Part shown: piece after piece, positions 24,890-36,486 of the stretch
Numbering within the stretch: the stretch's first letter is position 1
Layout: each line of letters begins with the position of its first letter
Source: Megalobrama amblycephala
Taxonomy: Eukaryota > Chordata > Actinopteri > Cypriniformes > Xenocyprididae
Direction: 5' to 3'
DNA length: 64,000 bases
Assembly: GCF_018812025.1 (NCBI RefSeq)
Contig: NC_063066.1
Location: 4,980,382-5,044,381, forward strand
Position numbers and translations under genes: made by a program
The notes under the pieces: generated by a model
Databases searched by the model: none
The model's input: the letters and a program-made list of their open reading frames with translations, nothing else
What the model was told of the DNA's origin: nothing

Positions 24890-25815
24890 GCCTTGTTTAC
24901 ACCTTGTATTAAGATGCATTTTAGTCAATTGGATCAAAAGTAGATGAGGGAGACACATACCTGTTTACACCTGGTGTTTTAATCTGTCTTTTTGTCCACT
25001 TTCAACCACTTCTGTCCTGATTTCTTTGAGGGGAGGTTTTATGGGAGGGTAAATGTATGGGTTTTTTCAGATCTTTCGACCTAGTGAACAAAATAAGCTT
25101 GCACAATTTACATATGGACGTACCCGGAAGATGACGGAGAGCAGCAGAAAATTTACTTTCCTTTGCATTATTTCTCATTTACTTCAAATTTCATTAGGCC
25201 TACTAAAAAATGTTATACCTATACTATAAATATTTTATTTAGCCTACCATACTAAATGTAAACAGCAGTGTCTCTCTCATTGTTACAGAGTGTAATATAA
25301 TTATATAATACTATTACTAATATAATACTACTTATAATACTACTAATATACTAATATAATACTACTAATATAATACTATTAATTGCAATAGTCTGGTGCA
25401 ACTTCTCACATCCAAAAAGGTGCATGGAATAAAAAAATTAGTAATTTAGGAACAAAACCAGCAACACTTCTCTCATTGTTACATACATTATTAGTTTTTA
25501 ACATTTACACAGCTGAGACACAATTGTCCAAGATGCCGTTTGAGCATCGGTAACGTTTAATAGTTGCATCGGACGCGTTTCGGTGGTTTAAATCGACGCT
25601 CGTGATTTAAAGTCGAGTGCTTTTACTGTAATTTAAGCAAGCGCGCTCATAATAGAAGCAACGCGGTTGAGAGCGCGGCTCATGGTTGCATAGCAACGAC
25701 AGACGCCACTGGAGCGAAAGCACTTTGGAAAGAAGGAGAATGCGGCGCGGCCGCTTATGTGACGCGATATGTGAACGGCGACTTTTTCTTTGCATATCAG
25801 ACCGGTAGCAACTAG

Positions 25816-25859
<44 letters not shown>

Positions 25860-26104
25860 TTAGCGGGCCGGATTATGTTTTATTTTTGAGATGAGTTGCG
25901 GGCCGGATAGAGGGGAGGGCGGGCCGGCAGTTTGAGACCACTGATCTACACCATAAAAGCAATCCGGTCAAATGTGTTTTTGACTACCTCTGGAAGTGGT
26001 TGAAAGGGGACAAGCTCAAAACGTTTTACACCCCATTTATACCTGTATTTAACATCGTCCACTTGTGATCTAATTGACCAAAATGCATCTTAATACCAGT
26101 GCCA
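24890..26104. repeat. hAT-like composite element
   Basis: The outer ends share GGTATTAAGATGCATTTTG / TGTATTAAGATGCATTTTAG in inverted orientation. Inside lie an (AAT)n tract (25817-25860), a CpG-rich patch (25540-25800) and GGGCCGGCAGTTTGAGACCA, ending at 25943, which is a hAT terminus. The left end of the inner element was not located. Confidence 0.6.
25685..25697. promoter_or_regulatory. RFX X-box-like palindrome in CpG-rich core
   Basis: GTTGCATAGCAAC matches the RFX imperfect-palindrome consensus and lies in a CpG-rich stretch with no nearby gene. Function is inferred only. Confidence 0.35.
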
Positions 26105-27526
26105 GAGAAGAGATGCTGCAAAAGGATTTTGACTGGTTTTAAAATGTTTTAAAAGCTGAAATTTGAGGTTTATCATTTTATGAAACGTTTTGGTCTTGTC
26201 AAAACTTGTATTATTTGAACTGTAAAGTTGTTTTTACATCATTGCTTTTACAGTTTAGTATGTTAGCATAGACGTTGGTGTTGTTTCAAAACAACATTAC
26301 TACCTAAACAACATATATTAATGTTAATAATACTATTAATGAGTATTGTTTGTATGAGAATTGATCACCCCCTCTTTCTCATAACCGTCACCTTTTTTGC
26401 CAGTTTGGATTTTGCTGCATAATGCTCTGTGTGGATTGGGTGACATTTGGGTCCATCTACACCATTTTTGTTGGAAAATTAAACAGGAAATGAGTTTAGT
26501 AGAATATCTTGTCAAAATATTGTTTTGGTTCCCCCAGAGAGTGATTTCACGGCAGAGGCTTGTTGTTTCACATGCCTGGTTTTTAGTTCAGTGGACAATT
26601 GCTGGTAAACCAAAAAAAAAAGATATTTAAGTTTCTCAAGCTAATTGTTGGCAAATGTCCATATTCAAAAGTTTTTAAGTGACGTATAAGTCCCAACTGG
26701 GCTCTGCTTTGTGATGGGAAGAGTTTTTATTCTTTCCCAGAAACGTTCAGTGGCATGCTAATTAGCCATTGTTAACCACTAAGTAATGCCAGCAGAAAGC
26801 AAATAATGTGAAGATTTTCAGATTGTCTCCTACAGAAACATGAACAAAAAAGTCTGATAGTTTGATATTCCTTAAAAGCTGATCGAAGAGCTGCTCGAAC
26901 ACTCCATAACGATGTTCTCACAATTGCAAGGCCTAACAAAACAATGTATTCTCCACACAGGAGTGGTTCTGGCTCAGTAAGATATTAACATTAGTTAGCC
27001 TGTTGCATTTCTGTGGAGACAGCATTTGCTTGATCCGAGGAGCACAGTAATTGAAAACACTTGCCTACGACAGAGCAGGAAAAGTCATTGTGTCTTCACC
27101 CTCCTTCATGTAAACTGTACACATCTGTGATAGAAGTCAAGCGCTGTCCTACAGTAACAATCTGACAGTCCTTTTTAACTGCTCTCACAGGAATCTATCC
27201 ATGTGGCATCTTGAAATGAATCAGGTTCAGTAAACTGCATACAGTCTTCACAGTATCTCAGCCGGATGTATTCCACTCAAGGGCCTGCAGTCCCCAGATC
27301 AATGTGGTGTCATTCTATTTGTGGCTCTCTCTAACTCCAGGGCAATGTACTATTGATGCCTGTCCAAAATGTGACTCCCAGCAGATCAATAACTTGACCT
27401 GTTACTTATATCTGCCATACATTATGGTACAGAAATCAGTTAATTAAGATAAATTGATTTGCACTTCGATGGAAAGTCGCTGGTAAGCCTAATTAGGAAA
27501 TAATGTTAAATAATATACATATATAC
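26105..27526. other. No gene recognised
   Basis: Apparently unique sequence. The 77-codon frame 26397-26630 (+) has no recognisable domain. Confidence 0.5.
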
Positions 27527-28454
27527 AGTACAGTCCAAAAGTTTGGAACCACTAAGATTTTTAATGTTTTTAAAAGAAGTTTCGTCTGCTCACCAAGGCT
27601 ACATTTATTTAATTAAAAAATACAGTAAAAAACAGTAATATTGTGAAATATTATTACAATTTAAAATAACTGTTTTCTATTTGAATGTATTTCACACAGT
27701 AATTTATTCCTGTGATGCAAAGCTGAATTTTCAGCATCATTACTCCAGTCTTCAGTGTCACATGATCCTTCTAATATGCTGATCTGCTGCTCAAGAAACA
27801 TTTAATGTGTACAATTGTACAAAATATTTGTGTACAATATTTTTTTTCAGGATTATTTGATGAATAGAAAGTTCAAAAGAACAGTGTTTATCTGAAATCT
27901 AATCTTTTGTAACATTATAAATGTCTTTACTGCCACTTTTGATTGATTTAATGCATCCTTGCTGAATAAAAGTATTAATTTCTTTAATTTCTTTTCCAAA
28001 AAAATAAAAATAAAAATTCTTACTGACCCCAAACTTTTGAACGGCAGTGTATAATGCTACAGAAGCTTTGTATTTCAGATAAATGCTGTTCTTTTGAACT
28101 TTCTGTTCATCAAGGAATCCTGAAAAAAAAAAAGTACACAACTGTTTTCAACATTGAAAATAATCATAAATGTTTATTGAGCAGCAGATCAGCATATTAG
28201 AATGATTTCTGAAGGATCATGTGACACTGAAGACTGGAGTAACGATGCTGAAAATTCAGCTTTGCATCACAGGAATAAATTACTTTGTCAAATATATTTA
28301 AATAGTACACAGTTATTTTAAATTGTAATAATATTTCACAATATTACTGTTTTTTACTGTATTTTTAATTAAATAAATGTAGCCTTGGTGAGCAGACGAA
28401 ACTTCTTTTAAAAACATTAAAAATCTTAGTGGTTCCAAACTTTTGGACTGTACT
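27527..28454. mobile_element. Complete palindromic repeat element (reference copy)
   Basis: The ends AGTACAGTCCAAAAGTTTGG and its inverse bound a 928-bp foldback. The arms share CACTAAGATTTTTAATGTTT, AAAATACAGTAAAAAACAGT and CAGTGTCACATGATCCTTC. The centre carries TTACTGACCCCAAACTTTTG. Copies also at 2700, 12698, 17435 and 63228. Confidence 0.85.
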
Positions 28455-30133
28455 ATATATATAGATCAAATAAATGCTACCTTACTAAATGCAGTTTTCT
28501 TCCATTCAGTTTAATCCATTCTTGCTAAATACAAGTGTTAATTTCTTTTAACAAAAAATATGACTGACCCTAAACTTTTGACTTTTGCTCCATGTCAAAA
28601 AATAATAATAATAAGTACATAATTAAGTAAATAAATGTGAATGACATTTTTATGTTTAATTAATATCATTAATTAGATACAATACACTCTATTTATTTAT
28701 TCAGTATTTATAAGCAACAAAAAGGTGTTTCAGTGTCTATAGAAAAACAAACTTGCAAATGCAATTTTTGAAACGTGGATTTAGTGATATGACAGTTTAA
28801 GCATGACCAGGCCCTTGGCATATTGTTACATCATTTATAGATCCCTTAAGATTTTCAGAGACCATATCTGATGTCCAATGTCAGGTTCAGTCATGCAGTA
28901 GCTCAGAAGCACACTCTCGCACGTCATGTCAATGAACAGTTGCACTCAATTTAACATAATTATAGGATGCAGTGTCCACGAGTCAGCTGACCCACACAAA
29001 GGACTAAGTGTTGCATACTGGCATAGGACAGTGTTTATTTATTGATCGGAGCCACTGATGCCTACTGAGTGGGAACAATGAGGGGGTGGTAGATTTAGAG
29101 CTGCTGCGAAGCGTCACAGGGCCTGGAATAACATTTTTATGGGTGGTCCCCTTCTCCCTGGGGCCCAGTAAGAAGCTTAGACCTCAGTGTGCCCCTCTGA
29201 TGACAAACCTCGATAGATAAACACCATAATGCATAACAGTAAAAAAAAAACATATTACACCCAGCATTCTGGAAAATACAGAATACGGTTCTGAGCTTTG
29301 AGTTTCCACACATTGATGATACAATGGTTTCCCACAATGGTGATAATGACTTATCTGTCGCTCGCCTCTAATTGAGTTGTAGGGCACCATTACTGTATTG
29401 ATGGAATGACATGTAGAGCACTTCCTGTGCATCCCTCAAGCTGGATCTGCAGTAAATGCCTGAAAACCAGTTGTCACGTAACGCTTTGATTGTGGAAAAA
29501 GTTATTGGTCTGTTCTGCTGAATGTAATGACAACGAGACATCAGTTTTTAAATACAGGATTTATGCTGTTCCAAGCCGTGAAATCACTATTCTGACAACA
29601 CGCTCATGTGCGCACAATGTGTAGAAGCACATGCCGAGATTTGTGGGTAAAAAGGGCTTTATTGTTAATCTATCAAGGCTTTCGTTTCATGCACTAAGCC
29701 TCACAGATTGATTGTAGCTGCTCCAAATCACATGTGGCACATTTTGAAAATCAAAGCTTAAATACAGGTTCATAATATGGTGAGCAATTACTAGTTAGAG
29801 CAAATGAATCAGCTTAAGGACTTATTTGGATCCATTGGGCATCTAAACAGACCCAATCTTTGGTAAAATTGAGGCCTGTCGCTCCATCCTGGAGCCAGAG
29901 TTTTCTGACTCTGTCTGACGACAGAGGACTTTGCCTGTGGGCCCTGGTCATAAAAGTGGCTTCTCCCACCTGTTAACTGTCACCAAAATTCATTGCACAT
30001 TTAAAATGAAAGAGTACTAAATTAAATTGCTAATTCTGCAGCAGTAAGTTGCCTTTTTGACTGTACTTTGTTTTACTAAGTCAAGGGAATATCAAAAAAA
30101 AAAAAAAAAAATGACAAGCACACAAAGGATTTG
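28455..30133. other. No gene recognised
   Basis: Mixed unique sequence; a poly(A) tract lies near 30095. Minus frames at 29137-29432 have no recognisable domain. Confidence 0.5.
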
Positions 30134-30932
30134 GGGCCCTATTTTTATCTAAACACATGGTCTGAAGTGCATGGTGCAAGTGCACTTAGGGTATTTCCGA
30201 ATCTACTTTTGCCAGTTTAAGGACGGGAAAAATAGTCAGCGTGCCAGACGCATGGTCCAAAAGCGTTGTCCCCATTCTTTTAATGAGTCATGGGTGTGTT
30301 TTGGGCGTAACGGGCAAAAAAAACAATCAGAGTCTCATCTCCTATTCCCTTTAAAAGCCAGTTGCACTCGTGACATGGATTCGCTATTTACATGGTGGAA
30401 TTTGCAAGTGGAAAAACTGAACGCTTCTCTAGCGAGGAAACGGATCTACTCATGCATGAGGTTAAAGCAGATCATCTACGGGGAAAGCCGGATTCCACCA
30501 AAGCATTTTATCTTTATGCACACAATAATAATCTTTTACATTGTAATACTTTTGTTTTTAATATTTGTCATGTTTGTGTGCTGCTGCATGTCCCTGTGTG
30601 TGTGTAACAAGCAGAGTGTACGTGCGTTGTGCACCCACATATAGGTGCTTGTTATTTAATTAACAAAACAAATGTTGCTCCATTGACTTTAAAGCAGGTT
30701 TTGGTTGGTCAATGGCACAGTTGTTTTCAGTTGCCTCAAAATAGCAACACGCCAACAATGCACCTGAACACATCTCGTTTTTAGACCAGCACGCCTATGG
30801 GCGAACGGATGGGCACAAATGCATTTGCTATTTAAACAATGTGGCACAGGACGTGAAAATGATAACTGCGTCGAGCTGAAACTAGCAAAAAACACTTGCG
30901 TCGCACGTTGCGGAAGGTGTATGATAGGGCCC
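30134..30932 (+). mobile_element. PIF/Harbinger-type element, non-autonomous
   Basis: Ends GGGCCCTAT / ATAGGGCCC are perfectly inverted, with TTG on both sides (30131-30133 and 30933-30935), a 3-bp target duplication as expected for the superfamily. Contains a broken Myb/SANT-like exon (30376-30510). Confidence 0.8.
30376..30510 (+). pseudogene. Broken Myb/SANT-like exon of a Harbinger DNA-binding protein
   Basis: One frame reads KTERFSSEETDLLMHEVKA; the next frame continues IIYGESRIPPK. Together they match the start of the Myb-like domain in fish Harbinger second proteins, so a frameshift separates them near 30467. Downstream helices are missing. Confidence 0.6.
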
Positions 30933-31182
30933 TTGATGTTTATTGTGTGTTTTGTTCTTGAATTGACTTGAATGAGTTTTATGCACTTATACAGTTGGTA
31001 CTTGATGTACTTGGCAGTGCTTGATGGATGATTTTAAGGTAGAAAATTGTAATTTAATATTAGAACAGCCTGTGAAGGGACATCTGGAGGCTGCACAACT
31101 GCCTGTAACAAATAGCACTTGTGCACAGTACAGGTTGAATAGGAATGAGAATCATAGCTTTAGTTAATGTCCCTGTTTTAAA

Positions 31183-31305
31183 AACCAGCATATGCTGGTT
31201 AGGTATATTTTGAAGCATGGCAGCTGGTTTATGCTGGTCCTGAACTGGAGCTAGCTGCTTAGGACCAGCACTTGACCAGCATAAACCAGCTCATGACCAG
31301 CTGCA
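31183..31305. repeat. Inverted ACCAGCATA repeat
   Basis: ACCAGCATATGCTGGTTAGG and GACCAGCATAAACCAGCTCA units in both orientations form a small cyprinid repeat. Confidence 0.7.
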
Positions 31306-31459
31306 ATGGAAGTAAAACGTGGAAAAAAGTTGAGTAAAATATTTTGTTTAATGTACAAATAAAAATAATATACACTACTGTTCATACTTTTGGGGTCAGC
31401 AAGTTTTAATTTTTAATATTTTTGAGAGCAGATGTGTATATAATACTAAAATACGTAAA

Positions 31460-32043
31460 GGGTTAGTTCAACCAAAAATGACATTTCTGTCATTAATTTC
31501 TGTCACCCTCATGTCATTCAACACCCGTAAGACCTTCGTTCATCTTTGGAACACAAATTAAGATATTTTTGATGAAATCCGTGATTTTTTTTTTTTTTAA
31601 TCTCCTATAGAAAGCAACATAATTACCGTCATTCAAGGCCAAGAAAAGTAGTAAAAACATTGTTAAAATAGTCAGCGTGACTGCAGTGGTTTTACACGTG
31701 AGCAGCATGATGCACACGTGTAATGCTGAGGCAAGAGTCGGACAATAATTAGCCGGCGTTCTGATGTAGAACCTGGAAGCTCTTAATGTAAACAGCATAT
31801 GAGAATGACACGGAAGAGAAGATATTGTTGAACAAAGTCATTATTTTTATCTTTATTTTAACATTAAGTTGGAATGACTGTAGTCACGTCGACGGTTTAA
31901 TGATGTCTTTACTACTTTTCTGGACTTTGAATGACGTAATTACGTTGCTTTCTATAGAAGATACAAAACCTGTCGGATTTCTGAAGATGAATGAAGGTCT
32001 TATGGGTATGGAACGACAATTAATTTTTGGGCGAACTAACCCT
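31460..32043. mobile_element. TTAA-family MITE
   Basis: The left end AGGGTTAGTTCAACC follows GTAA (decayed). The right end GGCGAACTAACCCT is followed by TTAA (32044-32047). The halves are inverted. Confidence 0.75.
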
Positions 32044-32139
32044 TTAATGTAATAATGCTAAGACATAGAAATAAAAGAACTAATCAAAGAAAGAAGAAAT
32101 ACAGATAAAATAAAAAATACTAATAAATATTCAGACGTG

Positions 32140-32440
32140 TAGTTCTTCGTCTGTTTTGTTTCATTGTGTTTTGGTTCTGTTTTCCCTGTTCTGGTTTGCC
32201 TGAGTTCCCTGTGCTTATTAGTTTCCATAGTTTCCCATACGCACCTGTTCTATTTTCCGTTGATTACCCAGTCTGTGTATTTAAGCCTTCAGTTCATTCA
32301 GTTCCTTGTTCTGTCTCGTCTTTATGTGGTTGTTATATTATTACTCCTGAAATCTCCTGCATGTTCTTGTTGGATTATTATTATTATTAAGACTGTTTTT
32401 GTTGTTTACTCCTTCGCCGTGCGCTTTATTGCAGCCATTC
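32140..32440. repeat. Probable dispersed repeat of TTCCCTGTT-rich type
   Basis: TTCCCTGTTCTGGTTTGCCT, GTGTATTTAAGCCTTCAGTT and a (TTA)n run recall a common fish repeat. I could not define ends, so no class is assigned. Confidence 0.35.
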
Positions 32441-33612
32441 ACCCGTTACATCAGTCTTATTATATTGTAATATTATTGGGATCAAAAAATGACTCCAACA
32501 GAATCCTGGGTTGGGTGCACGTAAAACACCATGACACAGCACAGCGTCTAAATTTTATTTTTAACAAGGTTAGGGACAAAAGCAATATATTTAAGGGGCG
32601 AGGATGAATAAGCCTGTATTGCACATCCTGTTGGTGAGCCTTTACTGAGCTGCAGCTTCTGGGGTTTTCATGCAGTCGTATTAGAAAAGGCCAGACCAGA
32701 CGTCTCTATCATCTGAGACACGCCACAGAGAGGCTGTGATTGTGCGACGGCAATGCGTTTCTGGAGGACCCAGATACGAACACTTTCTTGAGCATAGTGA
32801 TGAATCATCCGCAAATGACTTCACCTCACCAAATACCAGTGCAAATTGCCTGAGAAGAAACCTGTAGATGCCCTATTCACATCAGGATAATACCTTTGGC
32901 AGTGAACAGCGGGGATTTGTGATTGAGCAGCAAACTCTTCAGGGAAGGAAGTTTGACACCCTGTTGTTTCCCACCACCCACCCCATCCATTAAAGGCTGT
33001 GGACAAGAATGCCTGCCGAATACCTGCCCAGGATGTTTTTTCTTAGAATTTAGACTTAGTTGTCATGGAGACCCACCAAACCGTCACTGCCCAAAAAGTG
33101 GCATGACGCAGAAGCAATTTTGCCGTGTTTACCCCTGTCTTGTGGAGCCAAGGACAATATGACACATTAAAGTGATGGCTCACAATTCGGAGAAAAAGGA
33201 ACAAATAAACAATAGATTTTGTGGCATGACAGCAGGCTCAAAGCCCCCGGGAGCCTAAGGAACAGAATGAGTTCATTTAAATTATTTTTATCCTCTTATT
33301 TCAAACCCACATGGTCCAAATTTATACAAGTAATGCAAATATATCACTGCTTCATCATAATGAATAGTCTTTTTTGGTCCGGCATGCAATGTCTTGTTGC
33401 AGTTAGGCTTATTGGAAATGTGTCTCTACATTTTCGCAAAACTCTATCTATACATAGTTTATTGCAGTTTCCTGTTGAATTGTAGTTCCTCGAACAGTCC
33501 TATGACCTCAAAAAGCTTTTAACATAGCATATGATTTGTAGACTAATACATTTTGACATTTGCACCTCATAATCAGCTCCATATCTTTGGCTTTTCCGAT
33601 GTAGTAAAGACA
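32441..33612. other. No gene recognised
   Basis: Apparently unique; a 79-codon frame (32923-33162, +) has many Cys and Pro but no recognisable domain. Confidence 0.5.
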
Positions 33613-34370
33613 GGGCTTTAACTTTTTTGCTCACCGGCCACTGCGGCTAGTGGTTTTCCAAAGTTACTAGCCACTCAGCATTTTCACTGGCCACAATTTT
33701 GACACTGATACCATGGGGAAAAACTGCCATATAGGTATTTTTTGTATATTAGGCTGCTGTCACTTTAAGACCTGATGCACGGATCCATTATACTGTACCC
33801 ATGCGTTTCCTTTCTCAACTGTTTATGTTCACTTCAAACATAACTGACTGTATTTATGTGAGTACTCACCAAGACCAGCATTTTGACATTATTTTGTGTG
33901 TATGTGAGTGTTTTAGTGTAATAAGCAGCGAAAAATAACTAAATTTAATACTGAGAGGCGGCTTTATATGCTCCACTTTGGGTGTGAGAACAAAATCTGC
34001 GGGAATGAGTAAAATTATGCTCAATACGCACAATCCCACACCAAACTTCAAGCCCGTAACCCCAACAATATTCATCCAGAGCAAATGAAACATGTGAGTG
34101 AGGGGAGGCGGGTTTGTGTGTCAGTTCGCTGTTGGAGAGATGAGAGAGAGAGAAAAAGCAGCTGGTATCGTGCATCTATTCAGTGGAAAATGAGTATTGG
34201 AAACTTTTCAGATATTTCAGAGTTGATTATGCCTTTTTAAAAAACTATAATTAAAAAATGTATATATTATATATAAAATTCAACCCACCAAAGTGGCTAA
34301 TAGGAGTGATTGCATTACACGCCACTGCTGAAATCCACCCGCTTTTGGCAGGTTGGTGAGTGTTAATGTC
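33613..34370. repeat. MITE with GCTTTAAC...GGCCACT ends
   Basis: The left GGGCTTTAACTTTTTTGCTC with CCACTGCGGCTAGTGG is loosely mirrored by the right CAGGTTGGTGAGTGTTAATG. Ends are diverged. Confidence 0.4.
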
Positions 34371-34520
34371 AAGCTAACAAGATAACTAGGTAACAAGACA
34401 CACCTGGGGAACCAATGAAACAAAAGGACTAAAAAGAGACAGTAAACTAGACACAGGAACAGGAAACTAGAAATTCAACATCATACAATTCCAAACAAAC
34501 AGAGAACATGAAACACTTCT

Positions 34521-35120
34521 GTACCAGCCCATGTTGGGATACAAGGAAATGAAAAGGCAGACAAAATGGCCAAGGAAGCACTTAGTTTGTATAATATTAG
34601 CATAACAGTTTAAGCAGAAGGAAAGTCTCTGATTCAAAAAGCGTGTGATAAAAGGCAGAAATACTGGGTCTCGTGTCAGAAAGAAAGACATTTCCGTAGA
34701 ATAAAAAGTAACATAAAACTAAGTAAAATTAGTTCTAATGTAAATATAAAGGAACATATACAAAATTAAGAATGGGTCACACTAAATTTAATGCAACACT
34801 TCATATCATGGGCAAACACAACTCAGGTTTATGCATTATATGTCAGGAAATGGAAACCGTACAACATGTTTTGATTAGATGCATTAAATATGAACAGAAA
34901 AAAATTAATCTTTTAAGAGAATTGCAAGCCTTTGGTATTACAGAATTCACTTAATGTAATATTTTAAATATCAGACCAGAAACTGGTACAGCAATAATGA
35001 AGTTCATGGGAAACAGTGGTTTGAAAATCTTCTATGTATTCCATCTTCGTCACACTCCATCACAGTAGGTGGCAGTATGCACCTTTTCAGTTGGTTTGCA
35101 ACCTGTCAGTAAATCCACAG
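34521..35120 (+). pseudogene. LINE 3' fragment with RNase H and CCHC tail
   Basis: The frame from 34521 reads VPAHVGIQGNEKADKMAKEA, the RNase H motif of I/Nimb-type LINEs, then meets a stop at 34611. From 34772 comes GHTKFNATLHIMGKHNSGLC with Cys-x2-Cys-x7-His-x4-Cys. The 3' UTR has CAGTAGGTGGCAGTATGCAC. Several stops; not functional. Same family as 7766-8268. Confidence 0.75.
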
Positions 35121-36486
35121 AAGAACATGAGTGCTTCTCATTTCCTCAGTCCTCTGTCCTCCAGCACGTGACCCGGAAATGGATCAAATTCAGCCATTTA
35201 GAAAGACATCTCAATTCTCAAAATTATGCGCAATACACACAATCTAATTGCACACAGGTTTATACTTCCCTTGCATCCTAAGCAGATGGAGCTAAGACAT
35301 GAGGAAATGAAGCGAGGAAAGGAAATGAGGATGCACAAATAAGAAATGAGAAGCACCCCATGTAACACTCAAGTCACAATAAAAGAGCTCAGTGACCTGT
35401 AGAAGCAGCTAATATGGCACGATTGCTTCAGCAAATGTGTTTTTATCTCACGTTTGCTTTTGTTAACACAATCAGTTAGGTTTAGAGTTGGTGCCACTTT
35501 ATTTGCAAAGACGATTGCACATTAAAGTTTTAGCGCCACACACCAGACATTCAATTTACGAACTGTCGAGATACAGACAACAACCTATGGAATAAAATAT
35601 TGTCAGATTCATGTTCATGTTTTAGATGAAACTGAACATGCCTTTAGCACCACTCACTTGACATTTTGTTGCGAAACTTGAAAGAAGTAACGTCATATGA
35701 TTTTGTGGAAATGTAGCCACAGGCATGCATTTCCAATGAGCCTCGGTTGTCTGTTTCCCTTAGAGGCGGTTTACATATCAATGTGCTAACGTGTTCTTGT
35801 ACCGTGTGCGCAAGTGGAAGGATCATGCAAAAATGAAATTCCGTCATGCCATGAGTTTGATTGCACCCATGGCACATGATCATCCGAGAAATGCATCTGT
35901 GATTGCAACACTGTCAAATATCATCATTTTAGAGATCATTTTGGACCATTTTGGGAGGGGTGTTCTTTGGACAGCACAGTGTGTTGCATCAGATGGAGAA
36001 CACCAGGGTCCTAAAGTTCTAAACCCTAAAGACCAGGTCCAGGATTAATAGAGACACTTTACTCAGAAGAGGGCCACTTATGAGACTGCGTGGAACAACT
36101 GCTAATGAGCACTGTGCACTTTCCATTTGAGCTTTAACTAGACGTTTAATAGTCTTCAACAGCCAATTCGCACAAAGCGCTAGAGGTTAAAGCGTGTGGT
36201 ATACTGGCAATAGCTCACGCAATTCACTAGATAACTCAAGAGGTGACATGTCATTTCACAAGGAGGAAATTGCATCACAGCAGGAATTTCCCCCGCATTT
36301 AGTGAGTATAACAAAATGTTATACTTTGTTATCTGTTTGTTCCTATTTGTTCCTGAAGTGGATGGAGTAAACTTTGGCCAGCGTCTATAAATCAGAGTGA
36401 ACTTTTGTGGAAAGTGGAGTTAGAGACAGGAAGCAACACAAATCATTACAAGGCAATCCTTTTTTTACTGTATAGATAGTGCTTTC
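35121..36486. other. No gene recognised
   Basis: Apparently unique sequence; no supported exon. Confidence 0.5.

Noticed and set aside
32164..32607. 147-codon plus-strand frame rich in Val/Leu/Ser/Tyr
   Set aside because: Overlaps a probable dispersed repeat; the hydrophobic composition reflects T-rich DNA.
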